Source: Chryseobacterium sp. FH2
GTDB taxonomy: Bacteria > Bacteroidota > Bacteroidia > Flavobacteriales > Weeksellaceae
Assembly: GCF_001045455.1 (NCBI RefSeq)
Contig: NZ_LFNE01000001.1
Span: forward strand, 516,682-580,681
Length of the DNA: 64,000 bases
Direction of reading: 5' to 3'
Of this stretch, positions 33,403-41,966 are shown piece by piece. A program made the translations under genes and the position numbers. The notes below the pieces were generated by a model that was given only the letters and a program-made list of their open reading frames with translations, searched no databases and was not told where the DNA came from. Within the stretch, counting starts at the first letter, position 1; every line of letters starts with the position of its first letter.

Positions 33403-34041
33403 TTATGGCAATACGTCGCCTACTTTAATGGAACAATTATGCCAAGGTTCTCCGTGTGGCGGATTTAATTCTGGTTTTGGACCTGTGGGTTCAGGTGTTG
33501 GAGCCGGCGTGGGTGTGTTTTGAGCGATTGTTTGAGCAGGTTGTGGAGCTGAATCCGGTTTGCTGTTTAAAGGCTGTCCAACAGGGATATCACACCTGTG
33601 ACCGGGCTGTCCGTGTGGAGGATTCATTCCCGGAGCTGTTTTTATAGGTTTTCCGTTATTATCTACGGTAAATTTTCCTGGTTTTAAGGCATTTGGATCA
33701 ATCTGAATAGTCTGAGTTCCGTTTGCGTTTTGAGTAGCCTGTGCTGCAGGGGCTGGTTTGCTGTTTAAAGGCTGTCCAACAGGAATGTCGCATCTGTGTC
33801 CCGGTTGGCCGTGAGGAGGATTCATTCCCGGAGCTGTAGTTGTAGCCTCAGAATTAGCTACTGGAGTTACTGTCTGAGTATTATTTTGAATTCCGGCCTG
33901 GTCTAAAATTGAAACTCTCGGAGTAGCCACAGCGGGAGCCTGAACTCCTGCTTCTTCTGTTATATAAGTTGGCCTTTCGTCTTTTTTACAAGAAATGGTC
34001 AATATAGAAATGGCGATTAAACCTAAAAATGTATTCTTCAT
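33403..34041 (-). CDS. Lipoprotein with three NPPHG-Cys repeats
   Basis: A 212-residue lipoprotein: signal peptide with lipobox ending at Cys18 (ILTISC), then a Pro/Thr/Ala/Gln-rich flexible region. Three copies of NPPHGxPxHxCxIxVGxxL lie at about 73-91, 139-157 and 193-211. Each repeat has two His and one Cys, a plausible metal-binding unit. Repeats 1 and 2 are near-identical (25 residues), also at DNA level. It is first in the operon with the Cys/His-rich protein and HMA-TonB receptor, supporting a metal role. No known enzymatic domain is seen. Confidence 0.82.
   Translation of the reverse strand: MKNTFLGLIAISILTISCKKDERPTYITEEAGVQAPAVATPRVSILDQAGIQNNTQTVTPVANSEATTTAPGMNPPHGQPGHRCDIPVGQPLNSKPAPAAQATQNANGTQTIQIDPNALKPGKFTVDNNGKPIKTAPGMNPPHGQPGHRCDIPVGQPLNSKPDSAPQPAQTIAQNTPTPAPTPEPTGPKPELNPPHGEPWHNCSIKVGDVLP
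33557..33638 (-). repeat. Intragenic direct repeat 2 of the NPPHG lipoprotein
   Basis: This 82-bp stretch matches 33755-33836 with about ten mismatches, mostly synonymous, encoding the same 25-residue motif. Confidence 0.8.
33755..33836 (-). repeat. Intragenic direct repeat 1 of the NPPHG lipoprotein
   Basis: Partner of 33557-33638. The third, C-terminal repeat is diverged in DNA and protein. Confidence 0.8.
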
Positions 34042-34059
34042 ATCCTTTTGGTATGAAAC

Positions 34060-34097
34060 AAAATTAGCAAAACATTTTTAATTGTTTTGCTAATTTT
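34060..34097 (-). terminator. Terminator-like hairpin downstream of the response regulator
   Basis: A 15-bp perfect A/T-rich stem (AAAATTAGCAAAACA and complement) separates the response regulator from the NPPHG lipoprotein operon. Confidence 0.6.
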
Positions 34098-34120
34098 ACA
34101 TTTATAATGTTATTTCAGAA

Positions 34121-34807
34121 TTAATTCTTAACTAAAAGTCTGAATCCTTCTCCGTGAACATTGATGATTTCCAAACCTTCATCATCTTTTAACAGTTTAC
34201 GAAGCTTGGCAATATAAACGTCCATACTTCTTGCTGTGAAATAGTTTTCTTTTTTCCAGATTTTTCTTAAAGCTAAATCTCTCGGCATGAAATCATTTCT
34301 GTGAACGCAAAGAAGCTTTAACAATTCGTTTTCTTTTGGGGAAAGTTTGTATTCTTTATCACCAACTCTCAATTGTCTCAACATAGAATCAAAGAAAATA
34401 TTACTGATTTTAAATTGTTCTTGTTCCTCATTTTCCAATGTAGAACTTCTTTGAAGAATAGCTTTGATTTTATATAGGAGTAATTCAGTATCAAATGGTT
34501 TTGTGATATAATCATCCGCGCCTAACTGATACCCCTTCAGGATATCCTCTCTCATGTTTCTTGCAGTCAGGAAAATGATAGGAGTATTTTTATCTATTTT
34601 TTTTACGTCTTCTGCTAATGAAAACCCGTCTTTTTTAGGCATCATCACATCGAAAATGCAAATGTCAAATTCGTTTTCTGTAAATTCTTTCAACCCTTGC
34701 TCACCATCTGTTGCAAGAGTTACCTCAAAGTTGTTTATCGTCAAATAATCTTTCAACACGGCTCCGAAACTTTGATCGTCTTCTACTAATAATATTCTAT
34801 TGCTCAT
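34121..34807 (-). CDS. OmpR/PhoB-family response regulator (RprY-like)
   Basis: A 228-residue two-component regulator. The receiver domain has the acidic pocket (ED at 9-10), phospho-acceptor Asp53 in CIFDVMMPKKDG, Thr81 and Lys103 in YITKPF. The C-terminal winged-helix domain (about 135-228) shows LSPKENELLKLL and RSMDVYIAKLRKLL, OmpR/PhoB hallmarks. It follows the sensor kinase gene by 102 nt on the same strand. The pair resembles the Bacteroidota RprXY system by kinase style, not proven. Confidence 0.92.
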   Translation of the reverse strand: MSNRILLVEDDQSFGAVLKDYLTINNFEVTLATDGEQGLKEFTENEFDICIFDVMMPKKDGFSLAEDVKKIDKNTPIIFLTARNMREDILKGYQLGADDYITKPFDTELLLYKIKAILQRSSTLENEEQEQFKISNIFFDSMLRQLRVGDKEYKLSPKENELLKLLCVHRNDFMPRDLALRKIWKKENYFTARSMDVYIAKLRKLLKDDEGLEIINVHGEGFRLLVKN

Positions 34808-34909
34808 AGTTTTAATAATTAAAAAATTAACAATTAAGAATGAATTGTTATTCCTTCTTGTCTATAAATATTTTGGTTTGGTTTATTTACTGTTTGTTTA
34901 AATCAATCC

Positions 34910-36457
34910 TTAACTCATTGGAAGTTTAATGGTAAACGTACTTCCTTTGTCCTTATGGGAGTCTACTATAATCTGCCCTTTATGTAATTCTACAATTTTT
35001 TTTACATAAGACAATCCTAAGCCCTGACCTTTTACATTGTGAATATTTCCGGTTTCTTCCCTGAAGAATTTTTCGAAAATTTTCGTCTTATTTTGAGTTT
35101 CCATACCCATTCCTTTATCTGAAATTTCGATTACATATAAATGTCCTTCATTACTTGTTTTTACATGAATTTCAGGTGCATCAGGTGAATATTTATTGGC
35201 ATTGTCCAAAAGATTTACCAACATATTCGAAACGTGAAATTCATCTATTTTAAAGATGTAATTTGTGGCATTAAACTCCTGTGTCAGGGAGCCGTTTCTT
35301 TGCTTAACGATCAGATTAAATGATTCTGTAGTTTTCTTAATCAATTCTCTTACATTAGTCTCCTTTAAGAATAGTTTTACTTCATTTCTTTCAAGTTTAG
35401 ACATATTAAGAACGTTTTCCACTTGTTTTTTCATCCTTAGATTTTCCTGCTTGATCAGTTCTGAATAATACTTTACTTTATCAGGATTGGTTGCAATTTT
35501 ATCATTTGCCAAAGAATCTGTTGCTACAGAAATCGTTGCCAAAGGAGTCTTAAACTCGTGAGACATGTTGTTGATAAAATCTGTTTTCACTTCTGCGAGT
35601 TTTTTCTGCCTCATCATATAATTAATGGAAATAATATAAATCCCCAGAATAGTTAACAAGGAAAGGAAAGTTCCCAAGAGCATCGGCCAATTATTCATAG
35701 CCAGAGAATATTCTTTTTTAGGAAAAACTAAAGCTAAAGTGTATAGTGTACGTTCTTTATTGTCAGTGAAAAGAGGATAACTATAGGTATTATTATCTTT
35801 TTTTTCGGCGTAAATTTTATTTGTAACACTTGTAAGTTTGTTATTTTTATCAATAACTCCATATCCAAATTTCGCAGATATTCCTCTTATTTTCAGTTCT
35901 TTAGAAATGATAGAGTCTAGAACGTTGGGATCTACTCTTTTTGTAATGGGTAAATTATTTCCGTTTACCTTGACAAATTCTTTCATGGCATAATCACCAT
36001 TTTCAATTTCTCTATTAAGCTCAGCTGTCAGAAGTTCACGGTTTGTTGTATCTCGTTTTACCTTATAAGCCGCTTCATCACTGTAGAGTGTAGTCCATTT
36101 TATAGAATCTCCCTTTTGAGAAATGGGAAGCTGGTTTTTTGAAATAATATTTTTAGAATAAATGATTTGTCTCTGAGTCCCCGAATCTTCTACCTGTTGA
36201 ATCGTCGTTAAAGAAGGTTGCTCACTATTGGCAAGTATGTTGTTTCTTAAATTATTATTATCCTGATTTAGATATTTGTCAACTTCGATTTCGCCAATAT
36301 TTTTTGAAACATTTTCCAATGCAGAATAAACTTTATTGGAAAAATCCTGTTCAAGAGTTCCATAATAACGTTTCAGCCAATAAAATTGGAGCGTAACGAA
36401 AACAATCAGTGAGATTGTCATAAACACCGAAATTATTGGGATGAATTTATTATTCAT
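34910..36457 (-). CDS. Two-component sensor histidine kinase (RprX-like)
   Basis: A 515-residue inner-membrane kinase: TM1 at about 8-28, a periplasmic sensor domain of ~225 residues, TM2 at about 258-280, then HisKA with the phospho-acceptor His300 in NNMSHEFKTPLATIS and a HATPase domain with NLLDNANKYSP, DKGMGM and GLGLSYVKKIVELH boxes. It precedes the response regulator gene. The large Asn/Lys-rich periplasmic domain shows no recognisable ligand fold. Role is probably envelope-stress sensing, as in related kinases (inference). Confidence 0.92.
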   Translation of the reverse strand: MNNKFIPIISVFMTISLIVFVTLQFYWLKRYYGTLEQDFSNKVYSALENVSKNIGEIEVDKYLNQDNNNLRNNILANSEQPSLTTIQQVEDSGTQRQIIYSKNIISKNQLPISQKGDSIKWTTLYSDEAAYKVKRDTTNRELLTAELNREIENGDYAMKEFVKVNGNNLPITKRVDPNVLDSIISKELKIRGISAKFGYGVIDKNNKLTSVTNKIYAEKKDNNTYSYPLFTDNKERTLYTLALVFPKKEYSLAMNNWPMLLGTFLSLLTILGIYIISINYMMRQKKLAEVKTDFINNMSHEFKTPLATISVATDSLANDKIATNPDKVKYYSELIKQENLRMKKQVENVLNMSKLERNEVKLFLKETNVRELIKKTTESFNLIVKQRNGSLTQEFNATNYIFKIDEFHVSNMLVNLLDNANKYSPDAPEIHVKTSNEGHLYVIEISDKGMGMETQNKTKIFEKFFREETGNIHNVKGQGLGLSYVKKIVELHKGQIIVDSHKDKGSTFTIKLPMS

Positions 36458-36664
36458 TTACTTTATTTTATAAGTTTTTTTAAAAAAGTGAATGTTAAAA
36501 TTAATTATTTTAAGACTTGATAAACAAAAAACGAGCCAAAAAATTGTGTAATTTTTCTTAAAACAGTGTTTTTTAACATTTATTTATAAATTTTCAATTA
36601 CTTGCCATATGAAAAGTATGGCTACAGAATAAAGAGTTAGCTTTGTTTTAAACAAAATATTATT

Positions 36665-37156
36665 ATGGAATCTGATATCATTTTTAACAAAGATTTTGAT
36701 TCAAACAGTGTTTATGTCATGAAAATTTATAGCGCTGATGTCTCAAAAGTATGGAATTATTTTACCCAGTCTGAATTATTAGATGAGTGGTGGGCTCCAA
36801 AACCTTGGAAATGCGAAACAAAAAACCAGGACTTTAAAGAAGGCGGAATATGGTTGTATTCAATGGTTGGCCCGGAAGAAGAGAGACATTATGCTAGGGT
36901 AAAATATGGTGAAATCATGGAACATAGAAGTTTCGACGGAGTTGATGCTTTTTGTGATGAAAACGGTACAATTAATGAAAATTTTGGGCGGTCGAAATGG
37001 CTATTCGGTTTCACGGGTGTAGAAGAGGGAACAAAAGTGACAATAAATATTCATTTTCAGACAAAAGAAGCAATGCAGCAGCAACTGGATATGGGTTTTG
37101 AGGAAGGTTTTAAAATGGGCTTGAATCAATTAGAACAAATTTTGAAAAAACAATAG
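36665..37156 (+). CDS. SRPBCC (AHSA1-like) domain protein
   Basis: A 163-residue protein of the AHSA1/START-like fold: an early YSADVSKVWNYFTQSELLDEWWAPKPWKCET segment is the family signature, with strands and a C-terminal helix (FEEGFKMGLNQLEQIL). The fold binds hydrophobic ligands; many members are of unknown function. It is monocistronic and ends at a perfect palindromic terminator shared with the convergent ORF. Confidence 0.85.
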   Translation: MESDIIFNKDFDSNSVYVMKIYSADVSKVWNYFTQSELLDEWWAPKPWKCETKNQDFKEGGIWLYSMVGPEEERHYARVKYGEIMEHRSFDGVDAFCDENGTINENFGRSKWLFGFTGVEEGTKVTINIHFQTKEAMQQQLDMGFEEGFKMGLNQLEQILKKQ

Positions 37157-37160
37157 TAAC

Positions 37161-37200
37161 AATAAAAAACGGTAAGCAATATTGCTTACCGTTTTTTATT
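37161..37200. terminator. Bidirectional terminator, perfect 40-bp palindrome
   Basis: The halves AATAAAAAACGGTAAGCAAT and its reverse complement meet with no spacer. It lies between the SRPBCC gene (+) and the 113-residue ORF (-), serving both. Confidence 0.85.
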
Positions 37201-37541
37201 TAAATCAATTCTTCATCCTGAAAATACTGAATAATTGCTTTTTTCATAAGCAGGGTCTGCTCATTCGGACGTAATTCAGGCAGTTCTTCCAGCTGTTCAA
37301 AATGTGGCCATCCATCTTCGTAATGCGAAAATTTATAGTACCCGAAGGGTTCCAGTAATCTGCAAACTGCGATGTGAAGAATATTTAATTTATCGTCTTT
37401 TGTATATTTCTGTTGGCCGCTTCCCAATTCCTGAAGCCCGATTAAAAAAAGTAATGTTTCAATCGGTGGATCTTTTTCAGTCTCAAAATTTTCAATGAAA
37501 AACTGTTCTATTTTTTTCCAGTATTCCGCTTCGTTAATCAT
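37200..37541 (-). CDS. Conserved hypothetical protein downstream of oligopeptidase B
   Basis: A 113-residue cytoplasmic protein I do not recognise: mostly helical, rich in Glu, Lys and Tyr, with an aromatic-rich GYYKFSHYEDGWPHFEQLEELPEL segment (about 67-90). No signal peptide or membrane segment. Its start overlaps the ptrB stop by 8 nt, so translation is probably coupled to ptrB. The stop lies at the edge of the palindromic terminator. Function unknown. Confidence 0.75.
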   Translation of the reverse strand: MINEAEYWKKIEQFFIENFETEKDPPIETLLFLIGLQELGSGQQKYTKDDKLNILHIAVCRLLEPFGYYKFSHYEDGWPHFEQLEELPELRPNEQTLLMKKAIIQYFQDEELI

Positions 37542-39585
37542 CTTTTTTGTTTTCTAATTTTAATAAAAATGCATATTCCAATGCATCTTCTTTTAGTGAC
37601 TCAAATCTCCCGCTTGCACCTCCATGCCCCGAACTCATATCTGTTTTGAAAACTAACAGATTATTGTCGGTTTTCAATTCTCTCAATTTTGCTGTCCATT
37701 TTGCAGGTTCCCAATATTGAACCTGAGAATCGTGCAGTCCGGTGGTAATAAGCATATGAGGATAGTCCTTTGCCTCAACATTATCGTAGGGTGAATATTC
37801 TTTCATATAATGATAATATTCTTTGTCATTTGGGTTTCCCCATTCGTCGTACTCCCCGGTTGTCAAAGGAATTGTTTCGTCCAGCATTGTTGTAACAACA
37901 TCCACAAAAGGAACCTGTGCCACAATTCCGTTGAATAAAGCAGGTTCGTAATTTATAACTGCTCCGACTAACAATCCTCCGGCACTTCCGCCCATTGCAT
38001 AAAGGTGTTTTGATGAGGTGTAACTTTTTTTAATCAAATATTTTCCTGCATCAATAAAATCGAAGAACGTATTCTTCTTAAACAACATTTTTCCGTCTTC
38101 ATACCATTCTCTTCCTAAATATTCACCACCCCTGATATGGGCAATTGCATAGATAAAACCTCTGTCTAGAATTGACAATCTTACATTTGAAAAACTAGCA
38201 TCAACAGTATGTCCGTAGCTTCCATAGCCATATAAAAGAAGAGGGGTATCAGCAGATTTTTCCGTGTTTTTATGATAGACTAAAGAAATAGGGATTTTTG
38301 TTTTTCCGTCCCTTGAATCTGCCCAGATTCTTTCGGAAATATAATTTTCAGGGAAAAAGTTTCCGCCTAAAACTTCCTGTTGTTTTAGGAGTTTTGTTGT
38401 TTTTTCCTTCATATTATATTCATAAGTAGAGCTTGGTTGTGTCAGTGAAGTATATCCGTAACGTAAAACTTCAGTGTCAAATTCCAGGTTAATACCAATA
38501 TAAGCGGTATAAGTAGGATCCGAGAAAGGTAAATAATAGGACTCCTGAGTCTTTTCATCAATGATTTTTATCTGTAACAGGCCTTCTTCTCTTTCTTCGA
38601 GAACCAGATAATTTCTGAAAATTTCAAAACCTTCCAATAAAACTTCCGGACGGTGAGGAATTACATCTATCCAGTTTTCTTTTCTGCAATTAGTAATTTT
38701 TGCTTTTACAATTTTAAAATTAAATGCATCATCTGCATTAGTAATAATGTAAAATTCATCTTCATAATGCTCAACAGAATATTCCAAATCATCGATTCTA
38801 GGCTGGATAACCGTCCAATCTGCAAAGACATTGTCAGCGGGAATAAATCTGTGTTCATCAGAAATCGTACTCGAGCTCGCAATAAAAATATATTCTAAAG
38901 ATTTTGTCTTAAAAACATTCACATCAAAAGTATCATCCTCTTCATGAAAAATTAAAACATCTTCCGAGGCATCTGTCCCTAATTTATGTCTGTATACCTG
39001 AAACGCACGTAAACTTTCATCCTTTCTGATATAAAAAACATGTTCGTTATCATTGGCCCAAACTGTTTTTCCTGTTGTGTTTTCAATTTTATCTGAAAGA
39101 AATTCTCCAGTCTTTAAGTTTTTAAAATTGATGGAATAGATTCTCCTGCCTACATTATCTGCTGAAAAAGAAACCAATTCATTATTGGGGCTGACAGCAA
39201 GGCTTCCAACTTCGAAGAAGTTTTCGCCTTGTGCTAAAATATTGACATCGACAACAATTTCTTCTTCGTTGTCTAAGCTTTTATGTTTTCTGCAAAAAAT
39301 TGGATATTCTTTTCCTTCCTCGTAACGAACGATATACCAATATTCATTGAAAAAATAAGGTAAAGATTCATCATCTTTTTTGTATCGGGCTTTCATTTCC
39401 TCGAAAAGTTTTTCCTGTAGTTCCTCTGTGTCTTGCATTACAAAATCTGCATATGCATTTTCTTCTTCAAGGTATTTTGTGACTTCGGGATTTTCTCTTT
39501 CGTTGAGCCAGAAATAATTGTCAATTCTTTTATCTCCGTGTATTTCTAGTGATTTTTCTATTTTTTTTGCCTGTGGAGCTTTCAT
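37534..39585 (-). CDS. ptrB: Oligopeptidase B (S9 family serine peptidase)
   Basis: A 683-residue prolyl-oligopeptidase-type enzyme, close to E. coli PtrB in length (686). It begins with the typical GDKRIDNYFWLNERENPEVTKYLEEENAY block, followed by a seven-bladed propeller (about 70-400) and an alpha/beta-hydrolase domain with the nucleophile elbow GGSAGGLL and the terminal catalytic histidine in MSSGHGGASGRFE. It cleaves small peptides after basic residues. No signal peptide, so cytoplasmic. Transcribed with the overlapping 113-residue ORF. Confidence 0.9.
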   Translation of the reverse strand: MKAPQAKKIEKSLEIHGDKRIDNYFWLNERENPEVTKYLEEENAYADFVMQDTEELQEKLFEEMKARYKKDDESLPYFFNEYWYIVRYEEGKEYPIFCRKHKSLDNEEEIVVDVNILAQGENFFEVGSLAVSPNNELVSFSADNVGRRIYSINFKNLKTGEFLSDKIENTTGKTVWANDNEHVFYIRKDESLRAFQVYRHKLGTDASEDVLIFHEEDDTFDVNVFKTKSLEYIFIASSSTISDEHRFIPADNVFADWTVIQPRIDDLEYSVEHYEDEFYIITNADDAFNFKIVKAKITNCRKENWIDVIPHRPEVLLEGFEIFRNYLVLEEREEGLLQIKIIDEKTQESYYLPFSDPTYTAYIGINLEFDTEVLRYGYTSLTQPSSTYEYNMKEKTTKLLKQQEVLGGNFFPENYISERIWADSRDGKTKIPISLVYHKNTEKSADTPLLLYGYGSYGHTVDASFSNVRLSILDRGFIYAIAHIRGGEYLGREWYEDGKMLFKKNTFFDFIDAGKYLIKKSYTSSKHLYAMGGSAGGLLVGAVINYEPALFNGIVAQVPFVDVVTTMLDETIPLTTGEYDEWGNPNDKEYYHYMKEYSPYDNVEAKDYPHMLITTGLHDSQVQYWEPAKWTAKLRELKTDNNLLVFKTDMSSGHGGASGRFESLKEDALEYAFLLKLENKKDD

Positions 39586-39700
39586 CCGGATTTATAATTT
39601 TTTAATTTTGCGGTGAAATGTATTATTTTTCTCTTTTTGAAGGAGTTTTAGATGAACATTTCTTCAATATTAATTCTTGTTCAAATTTAATTAAAAAAAA

Positions 39701-39728
39701 ACCATCTTTCCTTTGTTGAAAAGACGGT
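39701..39728 (-). terminator. Terminator downstream of hemD
   Basis: On the minus strand a stem ACCGTCTT / AAGATGGT (one G-U pair) is followed by eight T. It lies 24-50 nt after the hemD stop. Confidence 0.7.
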
Positions 39729-39751
39729 TATTTTATGTTTTGTATTAAAAT

Positions 39752-40495
39752 CTATTTGTGAAGGCTTTTAATATACTTTTCAAGTGCCATTGTCATAGAT
39801 GGCGTTTCCTTTGTGGGAGCCATTAGGTTTACTTCCAAGCCAGCTTCCTCTGCCATCGCTAAAGTTGTATTTCCGAAAACGGCAATCTTTGTATCTTCTT
39901 GTTTGAAATCGGGAAAATTCTGTTGTAAAGATTTGATTCCTTGCGGGCTGAAGAAAATCAGCATATCGTAATCTTTAATATTAATATCCGTTAGATCACT
40001 GCAGACTGTTCTGTACATGATGGCTCTTGTCCAGTCAATATTTGCTGTATCTAAAGTTTTAATGATATCAGGGCTTAGAACATCAGAAGATGGCAGCAGA
40101 TACTTTTCAGTTGGAAATTTTTTGAAAAGCGGTGCCAGATCTGAGAAGTTTTTCTCCCCAAAACTGATTTTTCTTTTTCTGTATACAATATGTTTCTGAA
40201 GGTAATTGGCAATTGCTTCAGATTGACAAATGTATCTCATTGTATCCGGAACAGCAAAACGCAGCTCTTCCGCAAGTCTAAAGTAATGATCTATTGCATT
40301 TTTGCTTGTAAAGATAATCCCTGTATATTGCGTAAGATCAATTTTCTGTGTTCTTAACTCTTTGTTGTCAACTCCCTCGACGTGGATAAAAGGACGGAAA
40401 TCAATTTTTATTTTTTCCTTTTTCGCTATATCCAGATAAGGAGACGACTCACTAGGCGCTGGTTGAGAAACCAATATAGACTTTATTCTCATCAT
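39752..40495 (-). CDS. hemD: Uroporphyrinogen-III synthase
   Basis: A 247-residue HemD. Two Rossmann-like domains are visible: the N-terminal part with LVSQPAP, YTGIIFTSKNAIDHYFRL, and the second with SSDVLSPDIIKTL, YDMLIFFSPQGIKSLQQNF and TKIAVFGNTTLAMAEEAGL, the pattern of bacterial HemD proteins. It cyclises hydroxymethylbilane for heme and siroheme. HemD diverges strongly, so the call rests on these blocks. It follows DUF4271 by 9 nt on the same strand. Confidence 0.9.
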   Translation of the reverse strand: MMRIKSILVSQPAPSESSPYLDIAKKEKIKIDFRPFIHVEGVDNKELRTQKIDLTQYTGIIFTSKNAIDHYFRLAEELRFAVPDTMRYICQSEAIANYLQKHIVYRKRKISFGEKNFSDLAPLFKKFPTEKYLLPSSDVLSPDIIKTLDTANIDWTRAIMYRTVCSDLTDINIKDYDMLIFFSPQGIKSLQQNFPDFKQEDTKIAVFGNTTLAMAEEAGLEVNLMAPTKETPSMTMALEKYIKSLHK

Positions 40496-40504
40496 TGACT
40501 TTTA

Positions 40505-41173
40505 TTAAAAAAATAACAATTTCCAAAGCAACAATAATGGAGCGATTTGGAGGGTGCAAATATACAAAAATTTATAATACCATTTTTCAGGTAAGATCTT
40601 GTTCTTGTGAAATAAATAGAAAAAAATCTTAAAAATAAATACGAACCCAAAGAAGTATAAATAATATAAAAACATTTTATTTCTGTCGACCGGGAAATAA
40701 TACTGGGTGATACAGAGGATTATAAGTAAAAATGATAAGACAAAGTAAAATTTTGTAGAGGTAAAATAAAAAATTAACCATTTTTTTCCATCTCCTATAC
40801 TCTGGTAAAATAAAAAACCAAATGTAGACTTTGCTAAATAAAATAAAGTGACGGCCATTAAAGTATACCCGAATTTGTTTGCCTGAAATCCTAAAATTTG
40901 TAAATCAGCAATATATTTTGGTACCACAGGAATGTATTGGGAGATTAAAATACTCAAAGTAAGTACAGTTACACAGGATGTAATCACCCAACTCGGCAGG
41001 TTGTTGCTTGCATCAAAATATTTTTGAAGCAGAAAGTCTCTCAGATTGGCATCTCTTTCTATAATATTCATCATGAAAATAAACAAAAAGACGCATCCCA
41101 GTAGTATAAAGATTACCCAATCATTGTTCTCAGGTATTCTTACATTATTTATAAAGTTTTGTGATAACGGCAA
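40505..41173 (-). CDS. DUF4271 membrane protein
   Basis: A multi-pass membrane protein of the DUF4271 family (Bacteroidota). Hydrophobic segments occur near the N-terminus (VIFILLGCVFLFIFMM), then about five more helices ending in LQIAPLLLLWKLLFF. The family role is unknown, but it is often next to hemD. The frame is open up to ATG 41269, but that start lies inside the divergent glycosyltransferase gene and upstream of a minus-strand TAATTTTG (41188-41195). I therefore place the start at TTG 41173, giving 222 residues, close to the family length; this start is uncertain. Confidence 0.75.
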   Translation of the reverse strand: MPLSQNFINNVRIPENNDWVIFILLGCVFLFIFMMNIIERDANLRDFLLQKYFDASNNLPSWVITSCVTVLTLSILISQYIPVVPKYIADLQILGFQANKFGYTLMAVTLFYLAKSTFGFLFYQSIGDGKKWLIFYFTSTKFYFVLSFLLIILCITQYYFPVDRNKMFLYYLYFFGFVFIFKIFFYLFHKNKILPEKWYYKFLYICTLQIAPLLLLWKLLFF

Positions 41174-41187
41174 AGGAATGTTTTTTG

Positions 41188-41195
41188 CAAAATTA
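41188..41195 (-). promoter_or_regulatory. Candidate -7 element for DUF4271-hemD
   Basis: TAATTTTG on the minus strand; a start near 41181 would exclude the ATG at 41269 and favour a start near 41173. Confidence 0.35.
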
Positions 41196-41232
41196 TAGAT
41201 TATTTTGTATAAAATAAAAAGGTTAAATAAAC

Positions 41233-41240
41233 TATCTTTG
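41233..41240 (+). promoter_or_regulatory. Candidate -7 element for the GT2 operon
   Basis: TATCTTTG ends 9 nt before ATG 41250, implying a very short leader. A TTG lies 25 nt upstream, slightly beyond the usual spacing. Confidence 0.4.
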
Positions 41241-41249
41241 CAAACTGAA

Positions 41250-41966
41250 ATGAAAAAACTCGTCATCATCCCAACTTACAATGAAAAGGAAAATATAGAA
41301 AATATAATTTCCGCGGTTTTTGCATTGGAGGATGACTTTCATATTTTGGTTGTGGATGACTCGTCTCCAGACGGAACGGGTGAAGTGGTGAAAAATTTAC
41401 AGAAGCAATTTCCGCATTATCTGCATTTGTCAATAAGACATGTGAAAGATGGTTTGGGAAAAGCATATATTCACGGATTCAAATGGGCTATTGAAAATAA
41501 TTACGATTATATCTTCGAGATGGATGCCGATTTTTCTCACAATCCAAATGATTTGCCAAAGCTCTTTGAAGCCTGTAAAAATGCAGATATGGTCATCGGT
41601 TCACGTTATTCTAAAGGGGTAAATGTAGTAAACTGGCCTATGGGGAGGGTTTTACTTTCTTATTTTGCATCAAAGTATGTGAGATTTGTTTTAGGGCTTC
41701 CGATTCATGATACAACAGCAGGTTTTGTTTGTTTTTCAAGAAAAGTTTTGGAGGAAATTGGGTTGAATAATGTAAGGCTTAAAGGTTACGGATTTCAGAT
41801 AGAAATGAAATTCAGAGCTTTTAAAAAAGGTTTCAAAATTGTAGAGGTGCCTATTATTTTTACCAACCGAATCTTGGGAGAAAGCAAAATGAACGGCGGA
41901 ATTATTCATGAAGCTGTTTTTGGGGTGTTAAATTTAAAATGGAAATCGTTAATCAATAAATTATGA
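41250..41966 (+). CDS. Polyprenol-phosphate mannosyltransferase-like glycosyltransferase (GT2)
   Basis: A 238-residue GT2 enzyme of the DPM1 type. N-terminal LVIIPTYNEKENIENII binds the nucleotide; HILVVDDSSPDGTGEVV and the DxD motif FEMDADFSH follow, then VIGSRYSKGVNVVNWP and RLKGYGFQIEMKFRAFKKGFKIVEVPIIFTNR, the dolichol-phosphate mannose synthase signature. It transfers mannose from GDP-mannose to a polyprenol phosphate at the inner membrane. ATG 41250 is chosen because it begins the family N-terminus. The DUF4296 gene overlaps its stop by 4 nt. Confidence 0.9.
   Translation: MKKLVIIPTYNEKENIENIISAVFALEDDFHILVVDDSSPDGTGEVVKNLQKQFPHYLHLSIRHVKDGLGKAYIHGFKWAIENNYDYIFEMDADFSHNPNDLPKLFEACKNADMVIGSRYSKGVNVVNWPMGRVLLSYFASKYVRFVLGLPIHDTTAGFVCFSRKVLEEIGLNNVRLKGYGFQIEMKFRAFKKGFKIVEVPIIFTNRILGESKMNGGIIHEAVFGVLNLKWKSLINKL

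Noticed and set aside
39618..39719. 33-codon frame on the + strand after a TAATTTTG element
   Set aside because: It runs through the hemD terminator, has no recognisable sequence, and the TAnnTTTG pattern is frequent by chance in AT-rich DNA.
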